Shown here piece after piece: positions 40,759 to 49,521 of a stretch of DNA of 53,750 nucleotides. The stretch is from CAMDBL01 sp964498125 (GTDB lineage: Bacteria; Pseudomonadota; Alphaproteobacteria; Rhizobiales; Hyphomicrobiaceae), in NCBI GenBank assembly GCA_964498125.1, contig CAZCGE010000098.1, forward strand, positions 1-53,750, read 5' to 3'. A program made the translations under genes and the position numbers. Below the pieces are notes generated by a model. It saw only the letters and a program-made list of their open reading frames with translations. It made no database searches and was not told the origin of the DNA. The first letter of the stretch is position 1. Each line of letters begins with the position of its first letter.

Positions 40759-41862
40759 CTACCGTCCGCCATACCCCGGATCGTCCAAGTTTAGCAGCGG
40801 GTAGGCGCTGTGCACGCGCGGGTCGGCGACCATCGGCGCGCCAAAGTGCAGGTGGCTCTTGTCGAGGCCGGCAAAGGAGGTGACGCCGAGCAGGCCAAGC
40901 GAGCTGTTAACCTCGATCTCCAGGATCTCCAGCATGCGCTCGATGCCGGCGGCGCCGGCCGCCGCCATGGCGTAGCAGTAGAGCCGTCCCATGCCGACCG
41001 CGTCCGCGCCCAATGCGATCGCCTTGATGATGTCGGTGCCACGCGTGAAGCCGCCGTCGACGACGATCATGGCCTTGCCCTTGATGGCGTCCACCACCTC
41101 GGGCAGCACCTCGATGCTGCCGCGCCCGTGGTCGAGCTGGCGGCCGCCGTGGTTCGACACATAGACCACCTCGACGCCGTGCTCGACGGCGATGCGGGCA
41201 TCCTCGGCCGTGCCGATGCCCTTGATGAACAGCGGGATGGAGTGCTTCTTCTTGAAGCGCGCCACGTCCTTCCAGGAAAATGCCGCCTGGAAATCCATGC
41301 CGCCGATGCTGCCGCGCCAGGGCAGGTTGGCGCGTTTGGAGATGTCGCGCTCGCGGCGGCTGTAGATCGCCGAATCGACGGTGATGCAGAAGGCGTCGAA
41401 GCCGGCGGCGATAACCCGCTCGGCGTGTGCATCGACAAATTTCTCGTCACCGCGCACGTAGAGCTGGAACATGTTGAAACCGGGGGAGTCCTTGGCGATG
41501 GCCTCGATCTGGGCGGCGTTGACCGAACTCAGGATCATGGGAATGCCGAACGCCTTGGCGCCCTTGGCCACCGTGACGCCGCCGCCCGGCTCGAATGACG
41601 GCAGTCCGCCGACCGGCGCCAGCAGCACGGGCAGACGCACCTTCTTGCCGAGGAACTCGCGGGAAGCATCGATCTTCGACACATCGCGCAAGACGCGCGG
41701 CCGGAAGGCGATGCTGTCCAGAGCCAGCCGGTTGCGGCGCAGCGTGGTTTCCGTCTCGCTGCCGCCGATCAGATAGTCCCATACGGAGGCATCGAGCCGC
41801 AGACGCGCCGCCTTGACGAACTCGTGCAGGGTCCGGAATTCCTTGTCGAGACCGCTCGGCAT
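40759..41862 (-). CDS. FMN-dependent alpha-hydroxy-acid dehydrogenase (L-lactate dehydrogenase-like)
   Basis: 367-residue TIM-barrel flavoenzyme of the lactate oxidase/glycolate oxidase/mandelate dehydrogenase family. The catalytic base His238 and Arg241 lie in SNHGGRQLDHG; the FMN contacts are in LLAPVGGLPSF-type strand, VDGGFTRGTDIIKAIALGADAVGMGR and the FQLYVRGD strand. It oxidises an L-2-hydroxyacid to the 2-oxo acid. GAGGGAG lies upstream of the ATG. The C-terminal tail HFGAPMVADPRVHSAYPLLN is repeated beyond the adjoining TA cassette. Confidence 0.9.
   Translation of the reverse strand: MPSGLDKEFRTLHEFVKAARLRLDASVWDYLIGGSETETTLRRNRLALDSIAFRPRVLRDVSKIDASREFLGKKVRLPVLLAPVGGLPSFEPGGGVTVAKGAKAFGIPMILSSVNAAQIEAIAKDSPGFNMFQLYVRGDEKFVDAHAERVIAAGFDAFCITVDSAIYSRRERDISKRANLPWRGSIGGMDFQAAFSWKDVARFKKKHSIPLFIKGIGTAEDARIAVEHGVEVVYVSNHGGRQLDHGRGSIEVLPEVVDAIKGKAMIVVDGGFTRGTDIIKAIALGADAVGMGRLYCYAMAAAGAAGIERMLEILEIEVNSSLGLLGVTSFAGLDKSHLHFGAPMVADPRVHSAYPLLNLDDPGYGGR
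40761..40856 (-). repeat. FMN-dehydrogenase 3' end, original copy of the direct repeat
   Basis: Last 96 bases of the gene at 40759-41862; partner of 40097-40171. The two copies lie about 590 bases apart and bracket the ParE-type TA cassette. Confidence 0.85.
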
Positions 41863-42101
41863 GCTCTTCGTGCTCCCTCAATCCTGTTGCGACCCTGCGC
41901 CGGTGTCGGCACCAGGTGCCTGAAGTCGTGGGTACAGGCATTTGAACTTGATGCGGGTGACATCGGTTGTAAAGCGCCGATCGCAGTCGTCTTCAGGTCC
42001 GCGCAAGAGCCGTGATAGTGTCGGCCGACTCGCGCTGCCGCGGAGGATTGCGACGCTGCGGCGGGTTGCAGCACTCTTGCTCGAGGATTGAAGCAAACAC
42101 G

Positions 42102-43415
42102 ATGCCACTGGAAATCATTCTGACGCTGCTTGCGATCTGCGTGCTGATCGTTCTCTCGGCATTTTTCAATGGTTCGGAGACCGCGCTCACGGCGGCGTCG
42201 CGGGCCCGGATGCATGCACTGGAGCAGGAGGGCAACACGCGCGCCGCCCTCGTCAATCGCCTGATCGGCTCTCCCGAAAAGATGATCGGTGCGGTTTTGC
42301 TGGGCAATACGCTGGTCGATGTTCTGGCGGCGGCGCTGGCCGCCAACCTGGCTGTCAGCATGATCGGCGAGGTCGGCGTGGTCTATGCCTCGATCATCGT
42401 CACGATCCTGATCGTCATCTTCGCCGCCGTCCTGCCCAAGACCTATGCGCTGGCGTTCTCTGATCGCTCGGCCTTGCTTGTCGCGCCGCCGATGCGGCTG
42501 GTTATCGTCGTTCTGACACCCGCGACCATGGCGATCCAGTTCATTGTCAGGCAACTGCTGAAGCTGACGCCGAGCCGGCAGGACGATGCCGCCAACATCC
42601 TGGCTGCGCATGAGGAAATCCGCGGCGCCATCCAGTTGCAAACCAAGGAAGGGGCGGTGGCACGGCATGATGCCGAGATGCTCGGCGGCGTGCTCGACCT
42701 GCGCGATCTGCAGGTGCTCGACATCATGGTGCATCGCACGAAGATGGAGCGGGTCAACGCCGACGACCCGCCGGAGAAAATCATCGATGATGTCTTGAAG
42801 TCTCAGTATACGCGCGTGCCGGTCTGGCGCGAGGCGCCCGACAACATCATCGGCATCCTGCACACCAAGGATCTGCTCGCAGCCTTGGGGCAGCTCAATT
42901 GGGATGTCTCCAAACTGGACGTCATGAGCTTTGCCACGTCGCCGTGGTATGTGCCCGATACCACCGGCGTGAAGGCCCAGCTCAATGCCTTCCTGAAGCG
43001 CAAGGCGCAGATGGCGCTGGTGGTCGACGAGTATGGCGAGGTGCAGGGTCTGATCACGCTCGAGGATATCCTCGAGGAGATCGTCGGCCAGATCGCCGAT
43101 GAGCACGACACCCACGAGACCGCCATCCGGCCGCAGACGGACGGTACGGTCAACGTCGATGGCGCCATCACGATACGCGATCTGAACCGGCAGATGGGCT
43201 GGGATTTGCCGGACGAGGAGGCGACGACCATCGCCGGCCTGGTGATCCATGAGGCCCAGACCATCCCGGAGCCGGGCCAAGTGTTCACCTTCTACAATTA
43301 CCGCTTCGAGATCCTGCGCCGCAATCGCAACAAGATCACGGCCGTCCGCATCAAGCCGTTGAAGCCTGCCGCAGCCAAGGACCATGGTGAAACCGATCCG
43401 ATGGCGACAGGCTGA
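42102..43415 (+). CDS. HlyC/CorC-type membrane protein (DUF21-CBS-CorC_HlyC)
   Basis: 437-residue protein with the three-part CNNM/CorB layout: DUF21 membrane domain (about 1-175, with LSAFFNGSETALTAASRARM), paired CBS domains (about 205-335, with VHRTKMERV, YTRVPVWREAPDNIIGILHTKDLL and MALVVDEYGEVQGLITLEDILEEIVG) and the C-terminal transporter-associated domain (VDGAITIRDLNRQMGWDLP). Family members are linked to magnesium or cobalt efflux. ATG 42102 begins the first helix; the leader upstream is Cys/Arg-rich and unlikely to be translated. Divergent from the FMN-dehydrogenase. Confidence 0.9.
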   Translation: MPLEIILTLLAICVLIVLSAFFNGSETALTAASRARMHALEQEGNTRAALVNRLIGSPEKMIGAVLLGNTLVDVLAAALAANLAVSMIGEVGVVYASIIVTILIVIFAAVLPKTYALAFSDRSALLVAPPMRLVIVVLTPATMAIQFIVRQLLKLTPSRQDDAANILAAHEEIRGAIQLQTKEGAVARHDAEMLGGVLDLRDLQVLDIMVHRTKMERVNADDPPEKIIDDVLKSQYTRVPVWREAPDNIIGILHTKDLLAALGQLNWDVSKLDVMSFATSPWYVPDTTGVKAQLNAFLKRKAQMALVVDEYGEVQGLITLEDILEEIVGQIADEHDTHETAIRPQTDGTVNVDGAITIRDLNRQMGWDLPDEEATTIAGLVIHEAQTIPEPGQVFTFYNYRFEILRRNRNKITAVRIKPLKPAAAKDHGETDPMATG

Positions 43416-43591
43416 GTTCGTGGTTCGAGCGATGTCGATCGCATGTGGCTTGACGCGCAGTTGAATGCCGCGAAACGAGCCCGCGTCGGGGCCGAGCCGG
43501 ATCACATCCCTGTCCGCTTTGGCTTTGACGGTGTGGGCGCCAAAAATTTGAAGCGTGGCCCAAGCTGAGGGAAAATGCAGGGGTGCATGTG

Positions 43592-43617
43592 AAAAAAGGG
43601 CCGCCTAGCGGCGGCCC
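43592..43617 (-). terminator. rho-independent terminator, minus strand
   Basis: GGGCCGCC (43598-43605) pairs perfectly with GGCGGCCC (43610-43617) around TAGC; on the minus strand it is followed by TTTTTT (43597-43592). An outer inverted pair, ATGCAGGGG (43575-43583) and CCCCTGCAT (43616-43624), may extend it. It ends the gene at 43657-44925. Confidence 0.85.
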
Positions 43618-43656
43618 CCTGCATTGCGATAGCTCGCGATCACGTGTGACCGAGGG

Positions 43657-44925
43657 TCAGTGCTGGCCCCAGACCTCGACGATCGCGCGGCCCTTGCCCT
43701 TGGCGCTCGGGTCGATCAACCGGCTACGGTAGCGCGCCTCGATCTGGGTGATGACGCGGGTTCCCCCCTTGAGGTCGATCGGACCATAGGTGCTGCCGGC
43801 ATCGACGCGGGACTTGACCGGCGTCACGTCTTCCTGGCCGCTGGCGTAGACCACGCGCACTTCGTTGAGGGTAATGGCACGGTCACGCACGGTGACGCGA
43901 ATCCGCTTGAAGCCACCCTCATTCTTGCCGACCGGGATCACGTCCTTGTCGAAGCCGACGAAGCCGGCAGTCTGGGCGCCGAGCAGCACCCAGCCTTGAT
44001 TGTACTTGCGGCCCTCGCCCTGCGGCCCGAGCCAGCCTGAGGCATAATCACCAAACACTTCCACCGTCGCCTGCCCCTTGACGTTTGGGCGTGAGCGGTA
44101 GTTGAACTGGATCTCGCGGATGAACCGGTCGCCCTTGAGATCGAGCCACTTGGTGTAGGTGCTGAGCTTCAAGTCCTCGTTGATGGCGAGCGAATCGGGC
44201 TCGCCGTTGGCGTAGATGACCTTGAGTTCGTTGATGTGGATATCGTTATCCAGCACGCGCAGGCGCAGGCGATCGAACTTGCCGATCTCACCGCCGACGC
44301 GGATGACATCGCGATCGACGCCGAAGCCGACCTTTTGCGAGCCGAACAGGACGCCGGCGGCCGTGACTTGGCCCGGCTGAGCCGTTGTCTTGGTGCCGAC
44401 CGTTGCAGGTCCAGCGATGGCACTGCTGGGTGCGGCAGGTGTCGCGGAAGGCGGCGCCGCCATCGCGGCCGGCGATGGCGTCACGCCGGGCGTGGTGCGA
44501 GCCGCTGTCGCGCCGCCGCGGCTTTGCAGGCCCCAGACCTCGACGGAGGCCTTGCCCTTGGCGGCTGTGTTGGGCTCGAAGACCAAGTTCACCTGGTCGA
44601 TGAAGCGCTCATCGCCGCGCAGGTCGATCGGCTTGGTGCGCTCGCCGGACAACAGATTGATGCGGCGATCCTCGTTGTGCAGCGTACCGTTGTTATAGAT
44701 GACCTGGACACGGGTCAGAACGATCGGGTTGTCTTCGGCTTCGAGACGGATCGCCTTGACCCGGCCCTTCGCCTTCGACACGTCGACGAGATCCTTGCCC
44801 TTGCTGAGGTCGACTTCCGTCGTGCCCATCAGTACCCACCTGTCGCCGCCCGTTTGCGCCTCGGCGGCGGACCATACGCCGACGGCCACGAGAGCGAGGG
44901 CTGTCAATATCAGCCTCCGAAACAT
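43657..44925 (-). CDS. secreted protein with three tandem DUF2541-like modules
   Basis: 422-residue exported protein; signal peptide about 1-23 (ALALVAVGVWSAAEAQ). Three copies of a roughly 105-residue beta-rich module occupy 28-134, 190-293 and 310-422. Shared landmarks are WVLxG at the start, INELKVIYANG / LNEVRVVYASG, the IDLxGxxRxIxQIxxxYRSR strand and a final GxAxVEVWG. Each resembles the DUF2541 domain found singly in small exported proteins. Modules 1 and 2 are joined by a Pro/Ala/Thr linker. GGGAGT lies upstream of ATG 44925. It probably works in the periplasm or at the cell surface; role unknown. Confidence 0.75.
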   Translation of the reverse strand: MFRRLILTALALVAVGVWSAAEAQTGGDRWVLMGTTEVDLSKGKDLVDVSKAKGRVKAIRLEAEDNPIVLTRVQVIYNNGTLHNEDRRINLLSGERTKPIDLRGDERFIDQVNLVFEPNTAAKGKASVEVWGLQSRGGATAARTTPGVTPSPAAMAAPPSATPAAPSSAIAGPATVGTKTTAQPGQVTAAGVLFGSQKVGFGVDRDVIRVGGEIGKFDRLRLRVLDNDIHINELKVIYANGEPDSLAINEDLKLSTYTKWLDLKGDRFIREIQFNYRSRPNVKGQATVEVFGDYASGWLGPQGEGRKYNQGWVLLGAQTAGFVGFDKDVIPVGKNEGGFKRIRVTVRDRAITLNEVRVVYASGQEDVTPVKSRVDAGSTYGPIDLKGGTRVITQIEARYRSRLIDPSAKGKGRAIVEVWGQH

Positions 44926-45163
44926 GCTACGCACTCCCTGTTTGTTACGTGAAGCCCCCGGCTTCCAGTGCTCTTCTACTGTATTGTTGAATGCAAAGAA
45001 AGACGCGGAAATATCAGCTGCTAAAACAATGTGATGGCTCCTGATGCAAAAGGGACACATCAAGAGGCGCCGCGCCGGCCCTGCTGGATTGTTTGCAACG
45101 CTGCAACAAGGGCCTTAGCATTCCGTGCCGGCGAAGGGCCGCACGACAAGGGGAACGCAGGCA

Positions 45164-46579
45164 ATGACGATGGCGGGTATGGCGGCGGAGGGAATGGCGG
45201 AGCGGGTTGCGGCGGTCATCGGCATTTTGCGCCAGCGTTTCGGCGAGCGTGTCCAGACTGGCGAGGCGATACGGCGCCAGCATGCTCACACGCTGACCTG
45301 GATCGCCAATCAGCCGCCCGACGCCGTGGTCTGGCCTGAGAGCCAGTCAGACGTTGCCGAAATCGTCGGCCTGGCCGCACGCTATCGCGTACCGATCATC
45401 CCGTTTGGTGCGGGCACGTCGCTGGAAGGTCAGGTGAATGCGCCGCGCGGCGGCATTTCCATCGATTTCCAACGCATGAACCGCATTCTCGCGGTCAATG
45501 ATCGCGACCTCGATTGCAGCGTCGAGCCCGGTGTCTCGCGCAAACAGCTCAACGAGCACCTGCGCGACATGGGCCTGTTCTTTCCTGTTGATCCGGGCGC
45601 CGAGGAAGCCACCATCGGCGGCATGGCCGCGACGCGCGCCTCCGGCACCAACGCCGTGCGCTATGGCACCATGCGCGAGAATGTCCTGTACGTGTCGGCG
45701 ATCCTCGCCGACGGACGCGTGGTCAAAAGCGCCGGGCGGGCGCGCAAGTCGGCGGCTGGCTACGATCTGACCCGGCTGCTGGTCGGCTCGGAGGGCACGC
45801 TCGGTGTCATCACCGAGATCGGGCTCAGGCTCTACGGCATCCCCGAGGTCATCCTGTCCGCCGTCTGCCCTTTCCAGACCGTCGAGGGCGCGTGCAACGC
45901 CACGATCCAGGCGATCCAACTGGGGCTGGGCATCGCCCGCATCGAATTGCTCGACGAGATGCAGGTCTACGCCGTCAATCGCCACGCGAAAATGACGCTC
46001 GAGGAAGTGCCGACGCTGTTTCTGGAATTCCACGGCACCAAGGTCTCGGCCCCAGACCAGGTGGCGCAATTCGAGGCCATTGCGCGCAGCGAAGGCGCGC
46101 AAAGGTTCGACTGGGCCGAGCGCGAGGAGGATCGTCGCCGACTATGGAAAGCGCGCCACGATGCCTACTGGTCGGTGAAAGGCACGTGGCCCGCCAGGGA
46201 GGCGTTGGCGACCGATGTCTGCGTGCCGATCTCGCGGCTGGCCGAGTGCGTGCGTGAGACGCAGGCCGACATCAAGCGCTGCGGATTGATTGCGCCGATC
46301 GTCGGCCATGTCGGCGACGGTAATTTCCATGCGCAACCCATGATCGACATGACCAACCCCGCCGAAATCGCAACGGTGAAAGGGTTCCTGGAGCGGCTGG
46401 TCGCCCGCGCGCTGGACATGGGCGGCACCTGCACCGGCGAGCACGGTGTCGGCCAGGGCAAGATGAAATATCTCGAGGACGAACTGGGCGCTGGCGTCTC
46501 GGTGATGCGCCAGATCAAGGCCACGCTCGATCCCCACGACATCATGAACCCCGGCAAGATCATTCCGGCGGTCGACTGA
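45164..46579 (+). CDS. FAD-linked oxidase, GlcD/D-lactate dehydrogenase type
   Basis: About 471-residue flavoprotein of the VAO/PCMH fold. VVWPESQSDVAEIVGLAARYRVPIIPFGAGTSLEGQ is the FAD-binding start (core FGAGTSLEGQ), PGAEEATIGGMAATRASGTNAVRYGTMRENVL the pyrophosphate site, and GHVGDGNFHAQ plus GTCTGEHGVGQGKMKYL the metal/substrate site of glycolate oxidase GlcD and D-lactate dehydrogenases. It oxidises a D-2-hydroxyacid and feeds electrons to quinone or cytochrome. The ATG at 45164 is preferred; the upstream GTG at 45125 adds a basic lead. Not accompanied by glcE or glcF. Confidence 0.9.
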   Translation: MTMAGMAAEGMAERVAAVIGILRQRFGERVQTGEAIRRQHAHTLTWIANQPPDAVVWPESQSDVAEIVGLAARYRVPIIPFGAGTSLEGQVNAPRGGISIDFQRMNRILAVNDRDLDCSVEPGVSRKQLNEHLRDMGLFFPVDPGAEEATIGGMAATRASGTNAVRYGTMRENVLYVSAILADGRVVKSAGRARKSAAGYDLTRLLVGSEGTLGVITEIGLRLYGIPEVILSAVCPFQTVEGACNATIQAIQLGLGIARIELLDEMQVYAVNRHAKMTLEEVPTLFLEFHGTKVSAPDQVAQFEAIARSEGAQRFDWAEREEDRRRLWKARHDAYWSVKGTWPAREALATDVCVPISRLAECVRETQADIKRCGLIAPIVGHVGDGNFHAQPMIDMTNPAEIATVKGFLERLVARALDMGGTCTGEHGVGQGKMKYLEDELGAGVSVMRQIKATLDPHDIMNPGKIIPAVD

Positions 46580-46619
46580 GCGCGCGTTGTTCGAACATCG
46601 GTTCATCGAATGACGGTAT

Positions 46620-46693
46620 TGGAGCGGGTGAAGGGAATCGAACCCTCGTCATCAGCTTGGGAAGCTGCTTCTCTACCATTGAGATACACCCGC
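46620..46693 (-). tRNA. tRNA-Gly(CCC)
   Basis: Reads on the minus strand as a full cloverleaf: acceptor GCGGGTG / CACCCGC (7 bp), D-arm with TCTCAATGGTAGAG, anticodon loop TTCCCAA giving CCC, T-arm GAGGGTTCGATTCCCTT, and genomically encoded CCA after discriminator T. Located between the FAD oxidase (converging) and the DUF29 gene cluster (same strand). No integrase adjoins it. Confidence 0.93.
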
Positions 46694-46830
46694 CTGACGT
46701 GCAACCGAGGCACTCCCGACCGGGGATTTCTAGCAGTTTTCGTAGCTGCATCGCAAGGCAAGAAGGCGGCGTGAAGGTCGGTTGTCGGGTCGGATGATCC
46801 GATGATGTGCAAGGTACATCTCGAACGCGT

Positions 46831-47301
46831 TCATTTTTCGAACACGATCTCGCGGGTCATCATGTCGTCGAAGGTGTAGAGGCAAGCCTCGGGTAGTGCT
46901 TCGTCCGCCAAGCCCAATGCACCGAGAGCACGTAGCCGGCCGATGGCGTAGCCTTCTTCGATTGCCTCCGGCAGGACAGCCGAAATGCCAGGGTTGTCGT
47001 CCAGAACGTGCTGGATTTGCCGCCTGTGCATTCGCACCATTGCCTCATGGCTGCGCGCGCGCTGCTCGGGTCGATTGTCCCAGACGAGCAGGTTTTTTGT
47101 CAGCGCGACGATGGTCTCCTCGAGTTCGTCGACCAGGGCCTTGCCCACGTCGGCCAGCTCCTCGGCGATGTTCTCCGCATCGATCTCGCTCATGCGCCCC
47201 GCGCGCAGCAGCGCCACCTGTTCCTGCACCCACGTATAGACGTCGTCCTCGTAGCGGGTGCGGGGCGGCGTCGGGGTCTTGGCTCGGGCGGTAGTGGCCA
47301 T
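46831..47301 (-). CDS. DUF29 family protein (third in a tandem of three)
   Basis: 156-residue DUF29 protein. The family opening RYEDDVYTWVQEQVALLRAGRM and EIDAENIAEELADVGK, then LLVWDNRPEQRARS and the IEEGYAIGRLRAL region are clear. DUF29 proteins are small helical proteins of unknown function, abundant in cyanobacteria and some proteobacteria. Its ATG shares a base with the stop of the upstream DUF29 gene (TGATG), so the two are coupled. The C terminus TFDDMMTREIVFEK closes with the family's tail motif. Confidence 0.88.
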   Translation of the reverse strand: MATTARAKTPTPPRTRYEDDVYTWVQEQVALLRAGRMSEIDAENIAEELADVGKALVDELEETIVALTKNLLVWDNRPEQRARSHEAMVRMHRRQIQHVLDDNPGISAVLPEAIEEGYAIGRLRALGALGLADEALPEACLYTFDDMMTREIVFEK

Positions 47302-47798
47302 CAGGACTTCTTCCGCTTCGGCGCAGGCTGCGGCTCGAACTCGATCGGACGGTTCATCATGTCCTCGAATGCGTAGGGGCAGGACAGCGGCAGCGCATTC
47401 TTGGGCAATTTGGTCTCGACCAGCGCGCGACCTCGACCGTCGGCAAAGCCCTCCTCGATGCCTTCCAAGAGTACGGATTTGAGACCCGGATTGCGCCTGA
47501 GCAACCTCTGGATCTGCCGCCTCTGCTCGGCAATCGACTGCTCCCAGCTGCGCGACCTTCGCTCGGGCTGAAAATCCCATTTTAACAGATGCTGGGTGAG
47601 CACCGCGATGGCGCTTTCCAGCCTGAAGCGCAGCTCGTTGCCCACGTCGGACAGCTCCTCGACGATGTTCGACGTATCGATCTCACTCAGATTTCCGGAC
47701 CGCAAAAGTGCGATCTGCTCATGGACCCACGTGTAGGCGTCGTCCTCGTAGCGGGTGCGGGGCCGGGTGGGGGGCTTGACTCGAGTTTTTGTTGTCAT
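47301..47798 (-). CDS. DUF29 family protein (second in a tandem of three)
   Basis: 165-residue DUF29 protein, paralogue of its two neighbours: RYEDDAYTWVHEQIALLRSGNL, EIDTSNIVEELSDVGNEL, HLLKWDFQPERRSRSWEQSI and AFEDMMNRPIEFEP. It ends in a basic tail (PKRKKS). Three bases separate it from the gene upstream and its stop overlaps the next start, so all three form one tight transcription unit. Function unknown. Confidence 0.88.
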   Translation of the reverse strand: MTTKTRVKPPTRPRTRYEDDAYTWVHEQIALLRSGNLSEIDTSNIVEELSDVGNELRFRLESAIAVLTQHLLKWDFQPERRSRSWEQSIAEQRRQIQRLLRRNPGLKSVLLEGIEEGFADGRGRALVETKLPKNALPLSCPYAFEDMMNRPIEFEPQPAPKRKKS

Positions 47799-47801
47799 CG
47801 G

Positions 47802-48311
47802 CTATTTTTCTCGACGCGCTTTGCGCTTTCGTACAGGCGGCGGCACATAGACGATCGGGCGCGTCATCATCTCGTCGAACGAGTAGGGGCAGCTCGCGGG
47901 CAAAGCATCGTCCGGCAGTTTGGTCTCGTCCAAGGCTCGAACTCGTCCGTATTTATAACCTCGTGCCATGGCCTTCGAGAGCCGAGGTTTGAGGCCAGGG
48001 TTGTCCTCGAGCACATCCGCAATTCGGTCGCGTTGCTCTCTTACCGACAATTCCCGGCTGCGAGATCGCCGTTTGGATTGATGATCCCATTTCAACAGGT
48101 GATGGGTCAGGACAGCAATTGCACTTTCCAGGGTATAAAGCTCGGTCTTGCCCACGTCGGCCAGCTCCTCAGCGACATTGAGGGCGTCGATCTCGCTCAT
48201 GCGCCCCGCGCGCAGCAGCGCCACCTGCTCCTGCACCCACGAATAGAGGTCGTCCTCGTAGCGGGTCGCACGGGACAGGGTGGGCGGACGCTTGGTGCTC
48301 TGGCGGGGCAT
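47802..48311 (-). CDS. DUF29 family protein (first in a tandem of three)
   Basis: 169-residue DUF29 protein: RYEDDLYSWVQEQVALLRAGRM, EIDALNVAEELADVGK, HHLLKWDHQSKRRSRSREL and SFDEMMTRPIVYVP, with a strongly basic tail (VRKRKARREK). First gene of the trio and 95 bases downstream of cobS on the same strand, in the position where cobT is often found. The gap to cobS contains short direct repeats (CTGCCCGCTGCC) but no clear promoter. Confidence 0.88.
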   Translation of the reverse strand: MPRQSTKRPPTLSRATRYEDDLYSWVQEQVALLRAGRMSEIDALNVAEELADVGKTELYTLESAIAVLTHHLLKWDHQSKRRSRSRELSVREQRDRIADVLEDNPGLKPRLSKAMARGYKYGRVRALDETKLPDDALPASCPYSFDEMMTRPIVYVPPPVRKRKARREK

Positions 48312-48406
48312 GGGGGTCGGGCGGTTGGCAAAGGGCAGTTAGCAGTAGCGTAGCACAACTCGAGGCAGCAGCAGCACGATTGCCCCACTGCCCGCTGCCC
48401 GCTGCC

Positions 48407-49456
48407 TCAGCTCAGCGCCACGTTGGCGGCACTCTCCGGCAGCTCGTCGCCGAAGCAGCGCTGGTAGAACTCGGCGACCAGCGGCCGCTCCAGCTCGTCG
48501 CACTTGTTGACGAAGGTCAGCCGGAAGGCGAAGCCGATGTCGCCGAAGATCTCGGCATTCTCGGCCCAGGTCATCACGGTGCGTGGACTCATCACGGTCG
48601 ACAGGTCGCCATTCATGAAGGCCGAGCGGGTCAGGTCCGCCACGCGCACCATGTTCGAAACCTGCTTCTTCTTGGCGTCCGACTTGTTGAAAGCCTTGAC
48701 CTTGGCCAGCACGATGCGCGCCTCGTCGTCATGCGGCAGGTAGTTCAGCGTCGAGACGATCGACCAGCGATCCATCTGACCCTGGTTGATTTGCTGCGTG
48801 CCGTGATAGAGGCCCGACGTGTCGCCCAGACCAATGGTGTTTGTGGTGGAAAACAGCCGGAACGCGGGATGCGGGCGGATCACCTTCGACTGGTCGAGCA
48901 GCGTGAGCTTGCCGGACACCTCGAGCACGCGCTGGATCACGAACATGACGTCGGGACGGCCGGCGTCGTACTCGTCGAAGCACAGCGCAACATTGTGCTG
49001 CAGCGCCCAGGGCAGGATGCCCTCGCGGAACTCGGTGACCTGCTTGCCGTCCTTGAGCACGATCGCGTCCTTGCCGACCAGATCGATGCGGCTGACGTGG
49101 CTATCGAGATTGATGCGGATGCACGGCCAATTGAGGCGCGCCGCCACCTGCTCGACGTGCGTCGACTTGCCGGTGCCGTGGTAGCCCTGAATCATGACGC
49201 GGCGGTTGTGCTTGAAGCCGGCCAGGATGGCGAGCGTGACATCGCGATTGAACAGATAATCCGGATCGAAGTCTGGGACGTGCTCGTCAGGCTTCGAATA
49301 GGCGGGCACTTCGAGGTCGCTGTCGATGCCGAACACCTGCCGTACGGACAGCTTCATGTCTGGCATGCCGGGCACACCGGCGTGAGCCCCGACCTGGGAT
49401 TGGGCGCGCATGTTTGTCGTGATCCGGATGCTAGGTGTTGCCTGTTGGCCTGCCAT
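48407..49456 (-). CDS. cobS: cobaltochelatase CobS-like AAA+ ATPase
   Basis: About 349-residue MoxR-type AAA+ protein closest to CobS, the ATPase subunit that with CobT and CobN inserts cobalt in aerobic vitamin B12 synthesis. The CobS start MKLSVRQVFGIDSDLEVPAYS, Walker A GYHGTGKST (91-99), Walker B LCFDEYD (about 158-164) and sensor region FSTTNTIGLGDTSGLYHGTQ are visible. Start is uncertain: ATGs at 49456, 49411 and 49366 are in frame. No cobT is adjacent in the window. In alphaproteobacteria this gene typically follows a J-domain gene and bolA, as here. Confidence 0.92.
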   Translation of the reverse strand: MAGQQATPSIRITTNMRAQSQVGAHAGVPGMPDMKLSVRQVFGIDSDLEVPAYSKPDEHVPDFDPDYLFNRDVTLAILAGFKHNRRVMIQGYHGTGKSTHVEQVAARLNWPCIRINLDSHVSRIDLVGKDAIVLKDGKQVTEFREGILPWALQHNVALCFDEYDAGRPDVMFVIQRVLEVSGKLTLLDQSKVIRPHPAFRLFSTTNTIGLGDTSGLYHGTQQINQGQMDRWSIVSTLNYLPHDDEARIVLAKVKAFNKSDAKKKQVSNMVRVADLTRSAFMNGDLSTVMSPRTVMTWAENAEIFGDIGFAFRLTFVNKCDELERPLVAEFYQRCFGDELPESAANVALS

Positions 49457-49521
49457 CGACGTGCAGACCGCGTGTCATGGAAAGTCGAACGGCGGGGAAT
49501 GTCACATGAGAGTGGGGCCCG

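Noticed and set aside
46620..46693. tRNA-Gly considered as an attachment site for an integrated element
   Set aside because: No integrase nearby and no second copy of the tRNA 3' end seen in the window.
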